Shown: positions 50,077-59,462, counted from the stretch's first letter. The stretch is DNA of 64,000 nt from Ruminococcus sp. (GCA_017521805.1 JAFXDK010000038.1:43685-107684); one strand, 5' to 3'. Program-made: numbers and translations. The notes: a model not told the origin generated them from the letters alone.

Positions 50077-52383
50077 TTATGCTGTTTTTTCAGGAAGCTT
50101 ATCAATAAGCTTAGCATCAAGTCTCTTGATTGAAAGAGCATCAGCAGGTGTGATTCCGTCTCCAGGATTGCAGCAGTCTGCATTAGCAGCACCCTCTGCT
50201 GTAAGTCCATACTTATCAGGATTTCCTATAGCCTGAAGAATTGCTGTAGAATCGGCAATTGTTACCTTGCCGTCGCAGTTTGCATCACCAATGAGTGTTG
50301 CTTCTGCACCGGGTTCGGAAGGAGTTGTGGTTGTTGTAGAAGAACCACCCTTTAAGAGATATGCATCAAGAATCTGGATTCCTGATAAATCAGTGAGAGC
50401 ATCGCCGTTCTGGTCAGCGTACCATACCTGACCCTCATATGTGTCAGATTTGCCAAGCTCAGCCTTAATCTTCTCGATAAGAGCCTCGTCCTCGATAACC
50501 TCTGTTCCAAGTGAGCAGTTGAGGAAGTTATCCTCTACATTAACCTTGATAGAACCGCTGCTCTTAGCTTCCCACTGGAGATTTACCCAATAGTATTCGC
50601 CGTCGAGGGGAATTGATACACCCATACCGCCGTTAGCATATGTAACGCCCTTTGGAAGCTCTACATTGATATAGAATTCCTCAGCAGCCTTAGGAAGTGT
50701 AATCTTGAAGTTCTTTGTTGTCTTGTCGTACTTGACTGTACCGTAATCCTTGTTAGGATCAGCCTCTGTTGTAGCACGGGTTGTAGTTGTAGTAGGCTTT
50801 GTTGTAGGTCTTGTTGTTGTCTTTGAAGGATCTACAGGTGCTATATCCTGTGAATAGAGGTCTGTGGGGAGCTCATCAAGAGTAATGCAGTATTCGCTCT
50901 GGTACATCTCGATTGTGTCTTCCTTTGTATTGAATACAGGGTTGGAAAGGAAGTTTGTATCATCACTTCCGCCGTCATACCATGTACAGAAATAGAGCCA
51001 GCCAGCCTTTTCGTCGATAAGGTTATCAACAGTTGAGAAGCTGTCGTTCTCTGTCATAGCAACCATTTTAACGCTGTCGTATCTGTCCATGATTCCGTAG
51101 AATGTTGAACCGATAGCGCTGTCATTGTGCTTCAAAACAGCAGAACCTGTGGACCAGTCTGTGCAGTTGTACTTATCGTAACCGATAATGTCAACGTATG
51201 CATCACCGGGGTACCAATCCTGTGAATATTCATAGTTATAGCTGTTCCACTCCCAGATAAGATTGTGGCAGTCGAACTCGTTTGTAAGTGTTTCATATGT
51301 GTAAATCCAGAGCTTCTTGTAAGCTTCTGAACCCTCTCTGCCCCACCAGAACCAAGAACCAGACTCGCCGCCTGAGCCCTCTGCTTCGTGGAGAGGTCTC
51401 CAGAGAACAGGGATTCCCTGAGCTTCAAGCTCCTTGAACTCCTTAGCAAGAGTAGTAAGTCCCTGCATATAGTACTCGTTTTCCTTTGTGCCGGGTGTAG
51501 CAGCCTTTGAAGGTGAGAAGTCTGTATCCTTAGCTGTGTAGGTTGTCTTAGCCCAGTCAATCTTCTGACCGATTTCATAGCTTGCGAAATCCTTAGGAAC
51601 ATTATAGTGGAAAGAAGCTGTAGCAATACCCTTTCTTTCCTTTACCCACTCAATGATACGGTCTGTTGAGCCGTCATCGCTTCCGAAAGCGGGACAGCAG
51701 AAGTTACCGTAGTCAAAGCCTCTGATAGCAGGAAGCTCACCTGTAAGATTTTCAAGGTATTCGAACTCAGTTTCAAGACCGTGAGGGCCGCCTGAGTAGA
51801 TTTCCTGCTGACCTGAAATGATATTCTTTCCGTATACGCTTGCAAGATAAGCCATGAGAGAACGTGTCTCAGCTGTAGCATTGATATCGCAAGGAGTTGT
51901 TTCAAGTGCCTTTATGGGAGAAAGTGTAGCTTCCTCAACTGTCATGTAGTCAAATTTTGTCCAGCCCCATGATTTGCTGATAGTAATTGTGTTCTTACCT
52001 GCGCTGAGCTTTGCAGTTGTAGAAATAGGTGCAAAATCGCCCTCAGGAATACTGATCTGTGCCTGGTCAACGCCGTTGATAGCAAGATTCTGAACCTTAG
52101 AACCGCCTACACCGTAAGCGTAGATTGTAAGCTTGTACATACCTGCGGAAGCTACTTCCACATCAACTGAAACAGTACCGTCGTCCTGCATATAAGCAAC
52201 CTTATCGCCGCTTGCTCCTGATTCTGTAACAGCTTCAACAGTTTCGGTCAGAGTTCCGTTTTCAAACTCGTACTTTTCTGAGCCTGCGGCATTAACAGAA
52301 ACAGCAGTAATAACCGCGCTGTTTAATGCCATAGCAGCAGCCATAACAGCAGCTCCTGCCTTTTTCATAAATAATTTGTGCAT
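50077..52383 (-). CDS. GH26 (mannanase-type) cellulosomal enzyme with CBM35-like module and dockerin
   Basis: A 768-residue secreted enzyme. Signal peptide about 1-32; a CBM35-like carbohydrate-binding module (about 38-149, YEFENG...FDYMTVE); a GH26 catalytic domain (about 167-512) with acid/base Glu333 in WRPLHEAEG and a nucleophile Glu probably in AMTENDSF. Then a Thr/Pro linker; a ~130-residue beta module (DYGTVKYDK...LDAYLL) resembling carbohydrate-binding or X modules of Ruminococcus; and a dockerin (697-768) beginning GDANCDGKVTIADSTAILQA. GH26 enzymes mostly cut beta-mannan. ATG 52383 has GGAGGG 7 bases upstream. Confidence 0.93.
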   Translation of the reverse strand: MHKLFMKKAGAAVMAAAMALNSAVITAVSVNAAGSEKYEFENGTLTETVEAVTESGASGDKVAYMQDDGTVSVDVEVASAGMYKLTIYAYGVGGSKVQNLAINGVDQAQISIPEGDFAPISTTAKLSAGKNTITISKSWGWTKFDYMTVEEATLSPIKALETTPCDINATAETRSLMAYLASVYGKNIISGQQEIYSGGPHGLETEFEYLENLTGELPAIRGFDYGNFCCPAFGSDDGSTDRIIEWVKERKGIATASFHYNVPKDFASYEIGQKIDWAKTTYTAKDTDFSPSKAATPGTKENEYYMQGLTTLAKEFKELEAQGIPVLWRPLHEAEGSGGESGSWFWWGREGSEAYKKLWIYTYETLTNEFDCHNLIWEWNSYNYEYSQDWYPGDAYVDIIGYDKYNCTDWSTGSAVLKHNDSAIGSTFYGIMDRYDSVKMVAMTENDSFSTVDNLIDEKAGWLYFCTWYDGGSDDTNFLSNPVFNTKEDTIEMYQSEYCITLDELPTDLYSQDIAPVDPSKTTTRPTTKPTTTTTRATTEADPNKDYGTVKYDKTTKNFKITLPKAAEEFYINVELPKGVTYANGGMGVSIPLDGEYYWVNLQWEAKSSGSIKVNVEDNFLNCSLGTEVIEDEALIEKIKAELGKSDTYEGQVWYADQNGDALTDLSGIQILDAYLLKGGSSTTTTTPSEPGAEATLIGDANCDGKVTIADSTAILQAIGNPDKYGLTAEGAANADCCNPGDGITPADALSIKRLDAKLIDKLPEKTA

Positions 52384-52487
52384 GTTAATTCCCTCCATAA
52401 GTTGATAGTAACGCCGCTTGATATTTATGCAGCTGTTCCTACATTCGAACATTGTATCCCAATCAATGTTCTTTACTTCCTGCTTTA

Positions 52488-52516
52488 ATTATACTCTTAA
52501 TTTAGGTAAAAATCAA
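52488..52516 (-). promoter_or_regulatory. Sigma-A promoter of the GH26 gene
   Basis: Minus strand TTGATT (52516-52511), 17-base spacer, TATAAT (52493-52488), ~105 bases before the start. The remaining 52517-52714 is AT-rich and shows nothing else. Confidence 0.7.
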
Positions 52517-52714
52517 GTTATTTCAACTTAATTTTTATTTTAAAGTAAAACTTTGTATAACTACACAAATAAAAAGCTGTCCTTTTGGCAATTTTTGCAG
52601 AAAAACAGCTTAAACTCAACTTAAATTCCTTTTAAATTAATAGATATATCTGTTAAGCAGTTTAGAGTATTTTAATTTTATGTTACGGTGTTATATTGCT
52701 TAACTAATAATCTG

Positions 52715-53104
52715 TTACATAATCTTTACATAAAATTTACGGTTACGCGGTCCGTCAAACTCGCAGAAATATATATCCTGCCATGTGCCAAGAAGAAGAT
52801 TTCCGCCTGTTATTATAATTGTTTCACTCACCCCTACTGCTGAGGATTTGATATGTGCGTCGGAATTTCCCTCGCAGTGCTGAAATTCGTTTAAATCGGG
52901 GAAAAATTTGTCCATTCCCTTAATGAAATCGGATTTTACATCGGGGTCGGCGTTTTCATTTATAGTTATTGCCGCAGTGGTATGAGGACAGAATACCACG
53001 CATATTCCCTCCAGCACGCCGCTTTCCTTGATTGCCTCCCTTATTTCAGGAGTAATGTTTATAAGTCCCTGTGCGGGAGTTTTAAGCTGAAATGTAAAAA
53101 GCAT
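52715..53104 (-). CDS. YjbQ/UPF0047 family protein
   Basis: A 129-residue protein of the YjbQ family (weak thiamine-phosphate synthase activity reported in homologues, true role unclear). Conserved motifs are FCPHTTAAITINENADPDV (about residues 38-56), HCEGNSDAHIK (about 76), and GTWQDIYFCEFDGPRNR (about 105). His residues in these motifs form the metal site of the family. The start overlaps the nth stop by one base, so the two are co-translated. Confidence 0.93.
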   Translation of the reverse strand: MLFTFQLKTPAQGLINITPEIREAIKESGVLEGICVVFCPHTTAAITINENADPDVKSDFIKGMDKFFPDLNEFQHCEGNSDAHIKSSAVGVSETIIITGGNLLLGTWQDIYFCEFDGPRNRKFYVKIM

Positions 53105-53742
53105 TATTTTTTACCTCCATTATAATATTTGCAGAAATAGTTTAACGGACATTTATCGCATTTGGGGTTTCTCGCACTGCATATATCCCTGCCGAATTCT
53201 ACAATCTGATGACAGAAATGGCTTGAATTTTCGGGAGGAATCAGCTTAATCAAGTCAGCCTCAACCTTTGCAGGCTCTTTGTTTTTTGTAAGTCCAAGTC
53301 GCCCTGTTATGCGTATGCAGTGGGTATCTGTTACAATCGCAGGCTTGCCGAAGATATCCCCAAGCATAAGATTTGCCGTTTTTCTGCCAATTCCCGAAAG
53401 CGTCAGCAGTTCCTCCATAGTGTCGGGAACTTCGCCGCCGAAGTTGTTTATAAGCTGACTCGCCATTTCTTTAATGCTCTTTGCTTTAGTGTGATAAAAT
53501 CCGCAGGGTTTTACGTCCTGTTCGAGTTCTTCAAGGTCTGCATCGGCAAAGGATTGCAAATCGGGATATTTCTTAAAAAGCGTTTTAGTAACGATATTCA
53601 CCCTTGCGTCAGTGCACTGTGCCGCAAGCCTCGCCCCTATCATAAGCTCATAGGGCTTTGTGTAGTCAAGGGAGCATTTCACATCGGGGTAAATCTTCTG
53701 TAACTCCTCACAAGCAAGCCGTGCTATTTCCTTTTTCGTCAT
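53104..53742 (-). CDS. nth: Endonuclease III
   Basis: A 212-residue base-excision DNA glycosylase/AP lyase acting on oxidised pyrimidines. It has the helix-hairpin-helix LSGIGRKTANLML with catalytic Lys (about residue 117), the catalytic Asp in VTDTHC (about 136), and a C-terminal [4Fe-4S] site C-x6-C-x2-C-x5-C (CSARNPKC...C, about 187-203). GGAGG precedes the start. It overlaps the preceding membrane-protein gene by 35 bp. Confidence 0.95.
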   Translation of the reverse strand: MTKKEIARLACEELQKIYPDVKCSLDYTKPYELMIGARLAAQCTDARVNIVTKTLFKKYPDLQSFADADLEELEQDVKPCGFYHTKAKSIKEMASQLINNFGGEVPDTMEELLTLSGIGRKTANLMLGDIFGKPAIVTDTHCIRITGRLGLTKNKEPAKVEADLIKLIPPENSSHFCHQIVEFGRDICSARNPKCDKCPLNYFCKYYNGGKK

Positions 53743-54094
53743 TGCTGTCAGCCTCCTTTTTGCGCAGAATCAGCATTTTATCGTATATTTTATACATCTC
53801 CTGAACGGTGTTTTCAAGGAAATAATAATGCTTTATGTAGAATCCTAACAGCACCATAATTATCACCACAAGGAGCATAAGCGCAGGATTTTCGGTAAAT
53901 AAAAAGGCACATACGAATATTGCAAGGATTATGGCAAACATCATCGTCACAAGAAAATGGACAATTCTTTCATGCTGCATGAAAGCTATCTTGTCTTTAT
54001 GCTCCTGAAATATTTCCTCCAGTTCGGCTTTGTCTGCATATCCTTCAAGCCGCCGCTGTAATTCTTCCATGTATTTTTTCAGATATGCTGTCAT
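53708..54094 (-). CDS. Small membrane protein upstream of nth
   Basis: A 128-residue protein with a helical charged N-terminus (residues 1-45), two adjacent membrane helices (about 45-66 and 70-88) and a charged helical C-terminus. It fits no family that I can name. Its last 35 bp overlap nth in another frame, so this gene, nth and yjbQ form one operon. Confidence 0.75.
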   Translation of the reverse strand: MTAYLKKYMEELQRRLEGYADKAELEEIFQEHKDKIAFMQHERIVHFLVTMMFAIILAIFVCAFLFTENPALMLLVVIIMVLLGFYIKHYYFLENTVQEMYKIYDKMLILRKKEADSNDEKGNSTACL

Positions 54095-54146
54095 TTTATC
54101 ACCGCCCTTGTAATTACATTATACATCATTTAACCGAAAATGTAAA

Positions 54147-54330
54147 GAGGACGGATAAAATCCGCCCCGAGATTGTCCAAAAACCTGAATTTCGTTCCGA
54201 AATTGCGGGCGACCAATGGTCGCCCCTACACAAAATAACGCAATATAGCCAATTGTAGGGGCGAGCATTGCTCGCCCTTAATTAAAACATACCTTTTTTC
54301 TACAGACTGAGGACGGATAAAATCCGCCCC
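54147..54330 (+). repeat. Repeat element flanked by a 22-bp hairpin duplication
   Basis: A 22-bp sequence containing GGACGGATAAAATCCGCCCC occurs at 54147-54168 and 54309-54330. The 140 bp between start with the same AATTTCGTTCCGAAATTGCGG and end with the same TTTTTTCTACAGACTG as the element at 49944-50028. They also carry GCGACC/GGTCGC and GGGGCGAGCATTGCTCGCCC hairpins. Confidence 0.75.
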
Positions 54331-54348
54331 CAATATCATAATATCCAT

Positions 54349-55107
54349 TTATCTGACAGGCATCATAAGAACCTTGCCTGTGCCGCGATATACGTTTACA
54401 AGTCCCTCGCCAGAAGCAGCAGAACCGATAAGGCTCTTTCCTGAACGCTCAACTGTGAAATTCAGCGTATTGCTCCATGCGATAACGAAATTTCCGTCAA
54501 CCTTGAGCACGTCATTCTGGAGAGTAATTTCAATAAGCTCTTCTCTGGGACAAGCGGATTCGATACAGAAAATTCCCGAACCGTTGAGGCTGAGGTTGAA
54601 AAGTCCCTCGCCGCCTGCAACAGCAGATGAAAGATTTGTTCTCATAACAGCTTTGTGCTGCAATGCGGAATCACATGCAAGGAAAAGACCGTCATCAAGA
54701 ACAACTGAGCCGTTCCATTCTGCCGCATCAAGAAGAATGGGATAGCGGTAGGTAGGCTCTAAAACGAGCACACCGTTACCCGTGTACTCGGGCTTGATTG
54801 CGGATTCACCAGTCATTTTTCCACGCACAGCTTTGCCCAAGAGGTCTCCAACGCCCTTAATGCCTGTAGTTGCGTTTACATCGCCAAGCATCCACTGCAT
54901 AGCGCCTGACTGAGTTGTGATATTTGCTTTTTTGAGGTCACATATAACCTGACGCTTGCGCACGTTCATATGAGCGCTGAAAAAGGCTGTAGCCGCTGTC
55001 TGAGGTGTTACGCTGAGGTCACGCTTATACTCAATAACTGTGAAAGCTCCTGCCTGCGCGATAATATTAATATCGTCATTGTCTGTGAAATTTTTGATTG
55101 TGTACAT
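54349..55107 (-). CDS. AIM24 family protein
   Basis: A 252-residue protein of the AIM24/TIGR00266-like family, with a double beta-barrel fold. Recognisable segments are Gly-Ala-Met-Gln-Trp-Met (SGAMQWMLGDV, about residue 68), GEGLFNLSLNGSG (about 168) and GEGLVNVYRGTGKVL at the C-terminus. Family members are cytosolic and of unsettled function. GGGAG lies 6 bases upstream of the ATG. It is a lone gene; its terminator region contains the repeat element above. Confidence 0.88.
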   Translation of the reverse strand: MYTIKNFTDNDDINIIAQAGAFTVIEYKRDLSVTPQTAATAFFSAHMNVRKRQVICDLKKANITTQSGAMQWMLGDVNATTGIKGVGDLLGKAVRGKMTGESAIKPEYTGNGVLVLEPTYRYPILLDAAEWNGSVVLDDGLFLACDSALQHKAVMRTNLSSAVAGGEGLFNLSLNGSGIFCIESACPREELIEITLQNDVLKVDGNFVIAWSNTLNFTVERSGKSLIGSAASGEGLVNVYRGTGKVLMMPVR

Positions 55108-55335
55108 AATTTACTCCCTATATCTTAAATATTTTTCGGATTCAGTCAATCCGATACGATTATTATACACTATTCCTTTGAATTTGTAAAGAGATTTTTT
55201 AAATTTTTCACAGAATTTTCTTCTACACAAAGAATTTACTGTGTTTTCGTTGTATTTTCACGAAACTGTCATAAATGCAATGTAAAATAAAATTATAGAA
55301 AAAGGAATTGGGAAACCGTTTAAAAGGGTGATAAA

Positions 55336-57609
55336 ATGAAATATTCAGAAAAATCAAAAAAATCCATTGGTTTCCTTACAGCAGCTCTGATTTCTGCATC
55401 TCTTGCAGGATGCAGCGGAGAAAAAGCAACTTTACAGCCAACAGCTCCCACGGAAAATATTGTCACTGAAAGCACTAAGGCGGAACCTACCGAAGCTGTG
55501 ACAGTTCCCGAAGAAAAAGCAGTTTCAGCATCTACTGTCAGAAAGCCCTACAATGAACTTTTCTCCGATAGGGATAAATCTGCGGAATACGGCGATTTCA
55601 CCGCTGAAATTACACTTAATGGCACTTCTGCCAAGGCTGAGGGCGACGGTGTATCTGTTGACGGGTCTGCTGTTACTATTTCTAAAGAGGGTATATATCG
55701 TATCTCGGGAAAGCTCGACGACGGGCAGATTATTGTCAATGCTAATAAGGCTAAAGTTCAGCTTGTTCTCGACAATGCAGATATTACCTGCAAAACCTCC
55801 TCGGCAATATACGGGGCGGATTCTGACAAAATATTTGTTACTCTTGCCGAAAACAGCGTAAATTCGCTGACAGACGGCAGTAATTACTCCTTTGCAGACG
55901 AGCAGAACAGCGAGCCCGATGCCTGCATTTTCAGCAGTGACAGCATTACCATAAACGGCAAAGGCTCTCTCAACATAAATGCTAATTTTGCAGACGGTAT
56001 TCACTCCAAGGACGATATTGTCATTACAGGCGGAAATATCACAATAAATTCTGCCGCTGACGGTATCAAGGGTAAGGATTATACTGCAATTTGTGGCGGA
56101 AAAATTGACATAAAAAGCGGCGAGGACGGCATAAAATCAACCGAGGCTGACGATACTGCTTTAGGATTTGTTTACATCGAGGGCGGCGATATTTCAATAG
56201 ATGCCGCAAATGACGGAATACAGGCAGAAACCGATGTTGTTATTGCTGAGGGCAATATAAATATCGTAAGTGGCGGCGGTTCTGAAAATGCCGCACCTCA
56301 GCAGAACGATATGGGCTTTGAAGGCAGAGATTTCGGCGGATTCCGCGGAGATTTTACTCCACCTGACAACTTTGAAAATATGACACCACCCGACGGATTC
56401 GGCGGCGGTATGACACCACCAGAGGATTTCGGTGGATTCGGCGGTATGACACCCCCTGCGCCTGAACAGACAGCAGCTCTCACTACAGCTGAGGACACTG
56501 AAAACACTGTATCTGACAGTATGAAAGGGCTAAAAGGCGGTAATTCTGTTGAAATTACAGGCGGAAATATAACTGTAGATTCCGCAGACGACGCGCTTCA
56601 TTCCAACAGCAATGTGATAATAAGCGGCGGCACAGCCATTCTGACCGCAGGTGATGACGGAATTCATGCCGACAGTACAATTGATATCACAGGCGGCTCA
56701 ATTACGATTTCCAAATCTTATGAGGGAATCGAGGGCGCTGTTATAAATATCAGCGGCGGCGAAACTGCTCTCACATCTTCTGACGACGGCTTTAATGCTA
56801 CCGACGGAACAACCCAGCAGGGCGGCATGGGTACATACTCTCAGGGTGTGGAGCTTAATATAAGCGGCGGTCTGGTGTATGTTGACGCTGACGGAGACGG
56901 TCTGGATTCCAATGGAAATATGACCGTAAGCGGCGGTACAGTTCTTGTAAACGGTCCTACAAACAGCGGAAACGGCGCTCTTGACGGAAACGGTGAAATG
57001 ACTGTCAATGGCGGTCTGCTTATTGCGGCAGGCAGTTCAGGAATGGCAGAAGCTCCCTCCGCAAATTCAGCGCAGAATTGCGTTTCAGCGGCTATTGGCT
57101 CAGCTCAGCAGCCCGATACTCTTGTTACTCTTGCCGATGAAAATGGCAACGAGATAATCAGCTTTGCTCCGACAAAAACTTTTGACCATATAGTTATCAG
57201 TTCTCCCGAAATTGAAAAGGGAAAGACATATAGCATCAAAGTCGGCGGCGGTTCTTCCTCCAAAAATAAATTCGGATTATACGAAATAGGCGGCTATGAC
57301 GGAAAAGGCTCGGAAATCGGCAGTTTTACCGCTGAAAATACCATAAGCTATATCGGAGAACAGTCCATTATGGGCGGCGGCTTCGGAGGCGGCGGTCGCG
57401 GAAATAAAGGTCAATTTGGCGGACACGGTCACGGCATGGAGGATTTCCAGCCAACTACGGACGAAAACGGAAATATGATAATGCCTGAAAAGCCGGATAT
57501 GCCTTTTAACAAGGGCGATTTTCAGCCAACAACTGACGAAAGCGGTAATTTTGTAATTCCAGAAAGACCTGAATTCTCATTCGGAAGTGACAGAGAAATG
57601 CCGCAATAA
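55336..57609 (+). CDS. Cthe_2159-type carbohydrate-binding lipoprotein
   Basis: A 757-residue lipoprotein (lipobox Leu-Ala-Gly-Cys, Cys26) with a Thr/Glu spacer and a long right-handed beta-helix region (about residues 100-600). The helix has many turns of the pattern ITGGNITI, DDGI(K/H), and SADDALHSN. This matches the Cthe_2159 family, whose founder from C. thermocellum binds cellulose and pectic acids. An inserted Phe-Gly-Gly/Pro-Pro-rich segment (about 320-390) interrupts it. The C-terminus has Gly-rich and two DFQPTTDE(N/S)GN repeats. No catalytic site. GGGTGAT precedes the start. Confidence 0.87.
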   Translation: MKYSEKSKKSIGFLTAALISASLAGCSGEKATLQPTAPTENIVTESTKAEPTEAVTVPEEKAVSASTVRKPYNELFSDRDKSAEYGDFTAEITLNGTSAKAEGDGVSVDGSAVTISKEGIYRISGKLDDGQIIVNANKAKVQLVLDNADITCKTSSAIYGADSDKIFVTLAENSVNSLTDGSNYSFADEQNSEPDACIFSSDSITINGKGSLNINANFADGIHSKDDIVITGGNITINSAADGIKGKDYTAICGGKIDIKSGEDGIKSTEADDTALGFVYIEGGDISIDAANDGIQAETDVVIAEGNINIVSGGGSENAAPQQNDMGFEGRDFGGFRGDFTPPDNFENMTPPDGFGGGMTPPEDFGGFGGMTPPAPEQTAALTTAEDTENTVSDSMKGLKGGNSVEITGGNITVDSADDALHSNSNVIISGGTAILTAGDDGIHADSTIDITGGSITISKSYEGIEGAVINISGGETALTSSDDGFNATDGTTQQGGMGTYSQGVELNISGGLVYVDADGDGLDSNGNMTVSGGTVLVNGPTNSGNGALDGNGEMTVNGGLLIAAGSSGMAEAPSANSAQNCVSAAIGSAQQPDTLVTLADENGNEIISFAPTKTFDHIVISSPEIEKGKTYSIKVGGGSSSKNKFGLYEIGGYDGKGSEIGSFTAENTISYIGEQSIMGGGFGGGGRGNKGQFGGHGHGMEDFQPTTDENGNMIMPEKPDMPFNKGDFQPTTDESGNFVIPERPEFSFGSDREMPQ

Positions 57610-57653
57610 TTAATGACATCCTCAAATTTCATATAAACCACCTAATGCGGAGG

Positions 57654-57683
57654 CAGCCGAACTTTTTAACAGTTCGGCTGTTT
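57654..57683 (+). terminator. Hairpin between the lipoprotein and chromate-transporter genes
   Basis: CAGCCGAAC (57654-57662) and GTTCGGCTG (57672-57680) followed by TTT. The T run is short; it may be a weak terminator or attenuator 33 bases before the next start. Confidence 0.5.
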
Positions 57684-57715
57684 CCGTGCATGTAAAATTC
57701 AAAAAGGAGATACTT

Positions 57716-58285
57716 ATGGAGAAAAAAGAAAACAAAAAACTGGAATTATTCCTCACGTTTCTGAAAATCGGAGCGTTTACCTTCGGCGGCGGATATGCCA
57801 TGATTCCGCTGATTCAGAAAGAGGTATGCGAAAATAAGAAATGGCTTACGGATGACGATATTCTCGAAATCGTGGCAATCGCGGAATCCACTCCAGGACC
57901 TATTGCCATAAATTCCGCAACCTTTGTGGGATACCGCACAGCAGGCATTCTGGGAGCAATGTGCGCAACTCTGGGAGTTGTACTGCCCTCGTTTCTGATA
58001 ATCACCATAATTTCAATGGTACTCCGCGAATTCAGCAGCTACAGGGCAGTAAAATACGCATTTTTCGGCATACGTGCAGGAGTTCTTGCGCTTATTATAA
58101 AGGCGCTGATTTCCATGTACAAGAAATGCACAAAGAATATTTTCTCCTACTGCATAGCGGCAGCAGCATTTGTTTTTGCCGCTTTCACTGACATAAACGC
58201 GGTATTTATAATAATCGGCTGTGCTGTTGCTGGTCTTATCTACTTCTTTACAACTGCAAATAAGGCAAAGGAGGCAAGCAAATGA
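57716..58285 (+). CDS. Chromate transporter family protein, first half
   Basis: A 189-residue membrane protein with about five helices. The signature FTFGGGYAMIPL...V (about residues 21-35) and ESTPGPIAINSATFVGYRTAG (about 61-80) define the CHR family. Split short CHR pairs work as heterodimers in antiparallel topology, unlike fused long ChrA. Actual substrate in gut anaerobes is uncertain. ATG 57716 follows AAGGAG by 6 bases. Its stop overlaps the next gene by 4 bases. Confidence 0.9.
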   Translation: MEKKENKKLELFLTFLKIGAFTFGGGYAMIPLIQKEVCENKKWLTDDDILEIVAIAESTPGPIAINSATFVGYRTAGILGAMCATLGVVLPSFLIITIISMVLREFSSYRAVKYAFFGIRAGVLALIIKALISMYKKCTKNIFSYCIAAAAFVFAAFTDINAVFIIIGCAVAGLIYFFTTANKAKEASK

Positions 58286-58851
58286 TTTTACTTGAACTTT
58301 TTATCACCTTTTTCAGAATAGGACTTTTCACATTCGGCGGCGGTTATGCTATGCTCCCTCTGGTACAGGAGGCTGTTGTTAAGAAAGGCTGGATGACAAA
58401 TGAGCAGATAGTTGATTTTATCGCTGTCAGCGAGAGTACTCCCGGACCTTTCGCTATAAACATTTCAACATACGTGGGAAATGAAACAGGCGGAATAATC
58501 GGCGGAATCTGTGCAACCCTCGGAGTTGTTCTTCCGTCGTTTATAGTGATACTCATTGTTGCAAAATGCTTTGATAAATTCCGTAAAAGCAAGGCGGTAG
58601 AGGGCTGTATGACAGGCTTGAAACCTGCTGTTATCGGTATGATTGGTTCGGCTGTTGTGTCTATCGGACTTACGGTATTCTTTCCCTCCGGGCTCACAAC
58701 TGCGGTATTTACGGGAATTTCATTCTATGTATCTCTTGCAATATTCGCGGCGGCGCTTTTCTTCACATTAAAGAAAAAAATCAGCCCGATTATTATAATC
58801 GCTTCATCGGCGGTTATTGGAATTATTGCGGGATTTGCGCTTAATCTGTAA
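58282..58851 (+). CDS. Chromate transporter family protein, second half
   Basis: A 189-residue CHR-family protein, same length as its partner and clearly paralogous (FTFGGGYAMLPLVQEAV, SESTPGPFAINISTYVGNETGG). The ATGA overlap with the first gene means coupled translation, fitting a two-protein transporter. No chromate-resistance regulator is nearby. Confidence 0.92.
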   Translation: MILLELFITFFRIGLFTFGGGYAMLPLVQEAVVKKGWMTNEQIVDFIAVSESTPGPFAINISTYVGNETGGIIGGICATLGVVLPSFIVILIVAKCFDKFRKSKAVEGCMTGLKPAVIGMIGSAVVSIGLTVFFPSGLTTAVFTGISFYVSLAIFAAALFFTLKKKISPIIIIASSAVIGIIAGFALNL

Positions 58852-58867
58852 AACATATTGCGTTTCT

Positions 58868-59432
58868 ATTTGTGCGTTTTTTAGTAAAGCCTTTAGCCTA
58901 TAGCCGTTAGCCATTAGCTTGTAGGGGCTGCCTTTGGCAGTCCTCAGTCTGTAGAAAAAAACAATTTTACGCACGGACGCACAGGAATGCGCCCCTACGG
59001 AACGGCTATTATACGTTATTTTGTGTAGGGGCGGATATTATCCGCCCGCAATTTCGGAACGAAATTTATAATATGTTATTATAATTGAAAACTGGGCGAG
59101 CAATGCTCGCCCCTACTACGCTGTAACAATTAAAACTTGATGAAAAATGTAATCGTGTAGGGGGCGGCGCCTTCGACGCCCCGCCGATATATCGTTTAAT
59201 TAACGGGACGTCGTGGGCAACCTCCCCTACAAAATATCATTATAAAATATAAAGCTTAAGATGTTACAACATACTACAATAAATAATTATGTATTTTATA
59301 ATTTATATTAATATTTGTTATCTGTACTATCTGAATTTATAATTAAACCGACGTACCGTCGGCGGACTGCCAAAGGCAGCCCCTACAAGCTAACGGCTAT
59401 CGGCTAAAGGCTTTACTAAAAAATGCACAAAT
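58868..59432. mobile_element. 565-bp MITE-like element with ~35-68 bp imperfect terminal inverted repeats
   Basis: The left end ATTTGTGCG...TTTAGTAAAGCCTTTAGCC and a GTAGGGGCTGCC hairpin at 58868-58943 are matched in inverted form by 59362-59432, with few mismatches over the 35 bp around AGTAAAGCC. Inside are a GCAATTTCGGAACGAAATT/CAGTCTGTAGAAAAA unit (58936-59073), a GGGCGAGCAATGCTCGCCC hairpin (59094-59112), a GGGGCGTCGAAGGCGCCGCC-like hairpin (59160-59185) and an AT-rich core. No open reading frame or transposase is present. Confidence 0.7.
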
Positions 59433-59462
59433 GCAAGTATATGTTTTTGTGTAATATACAAT

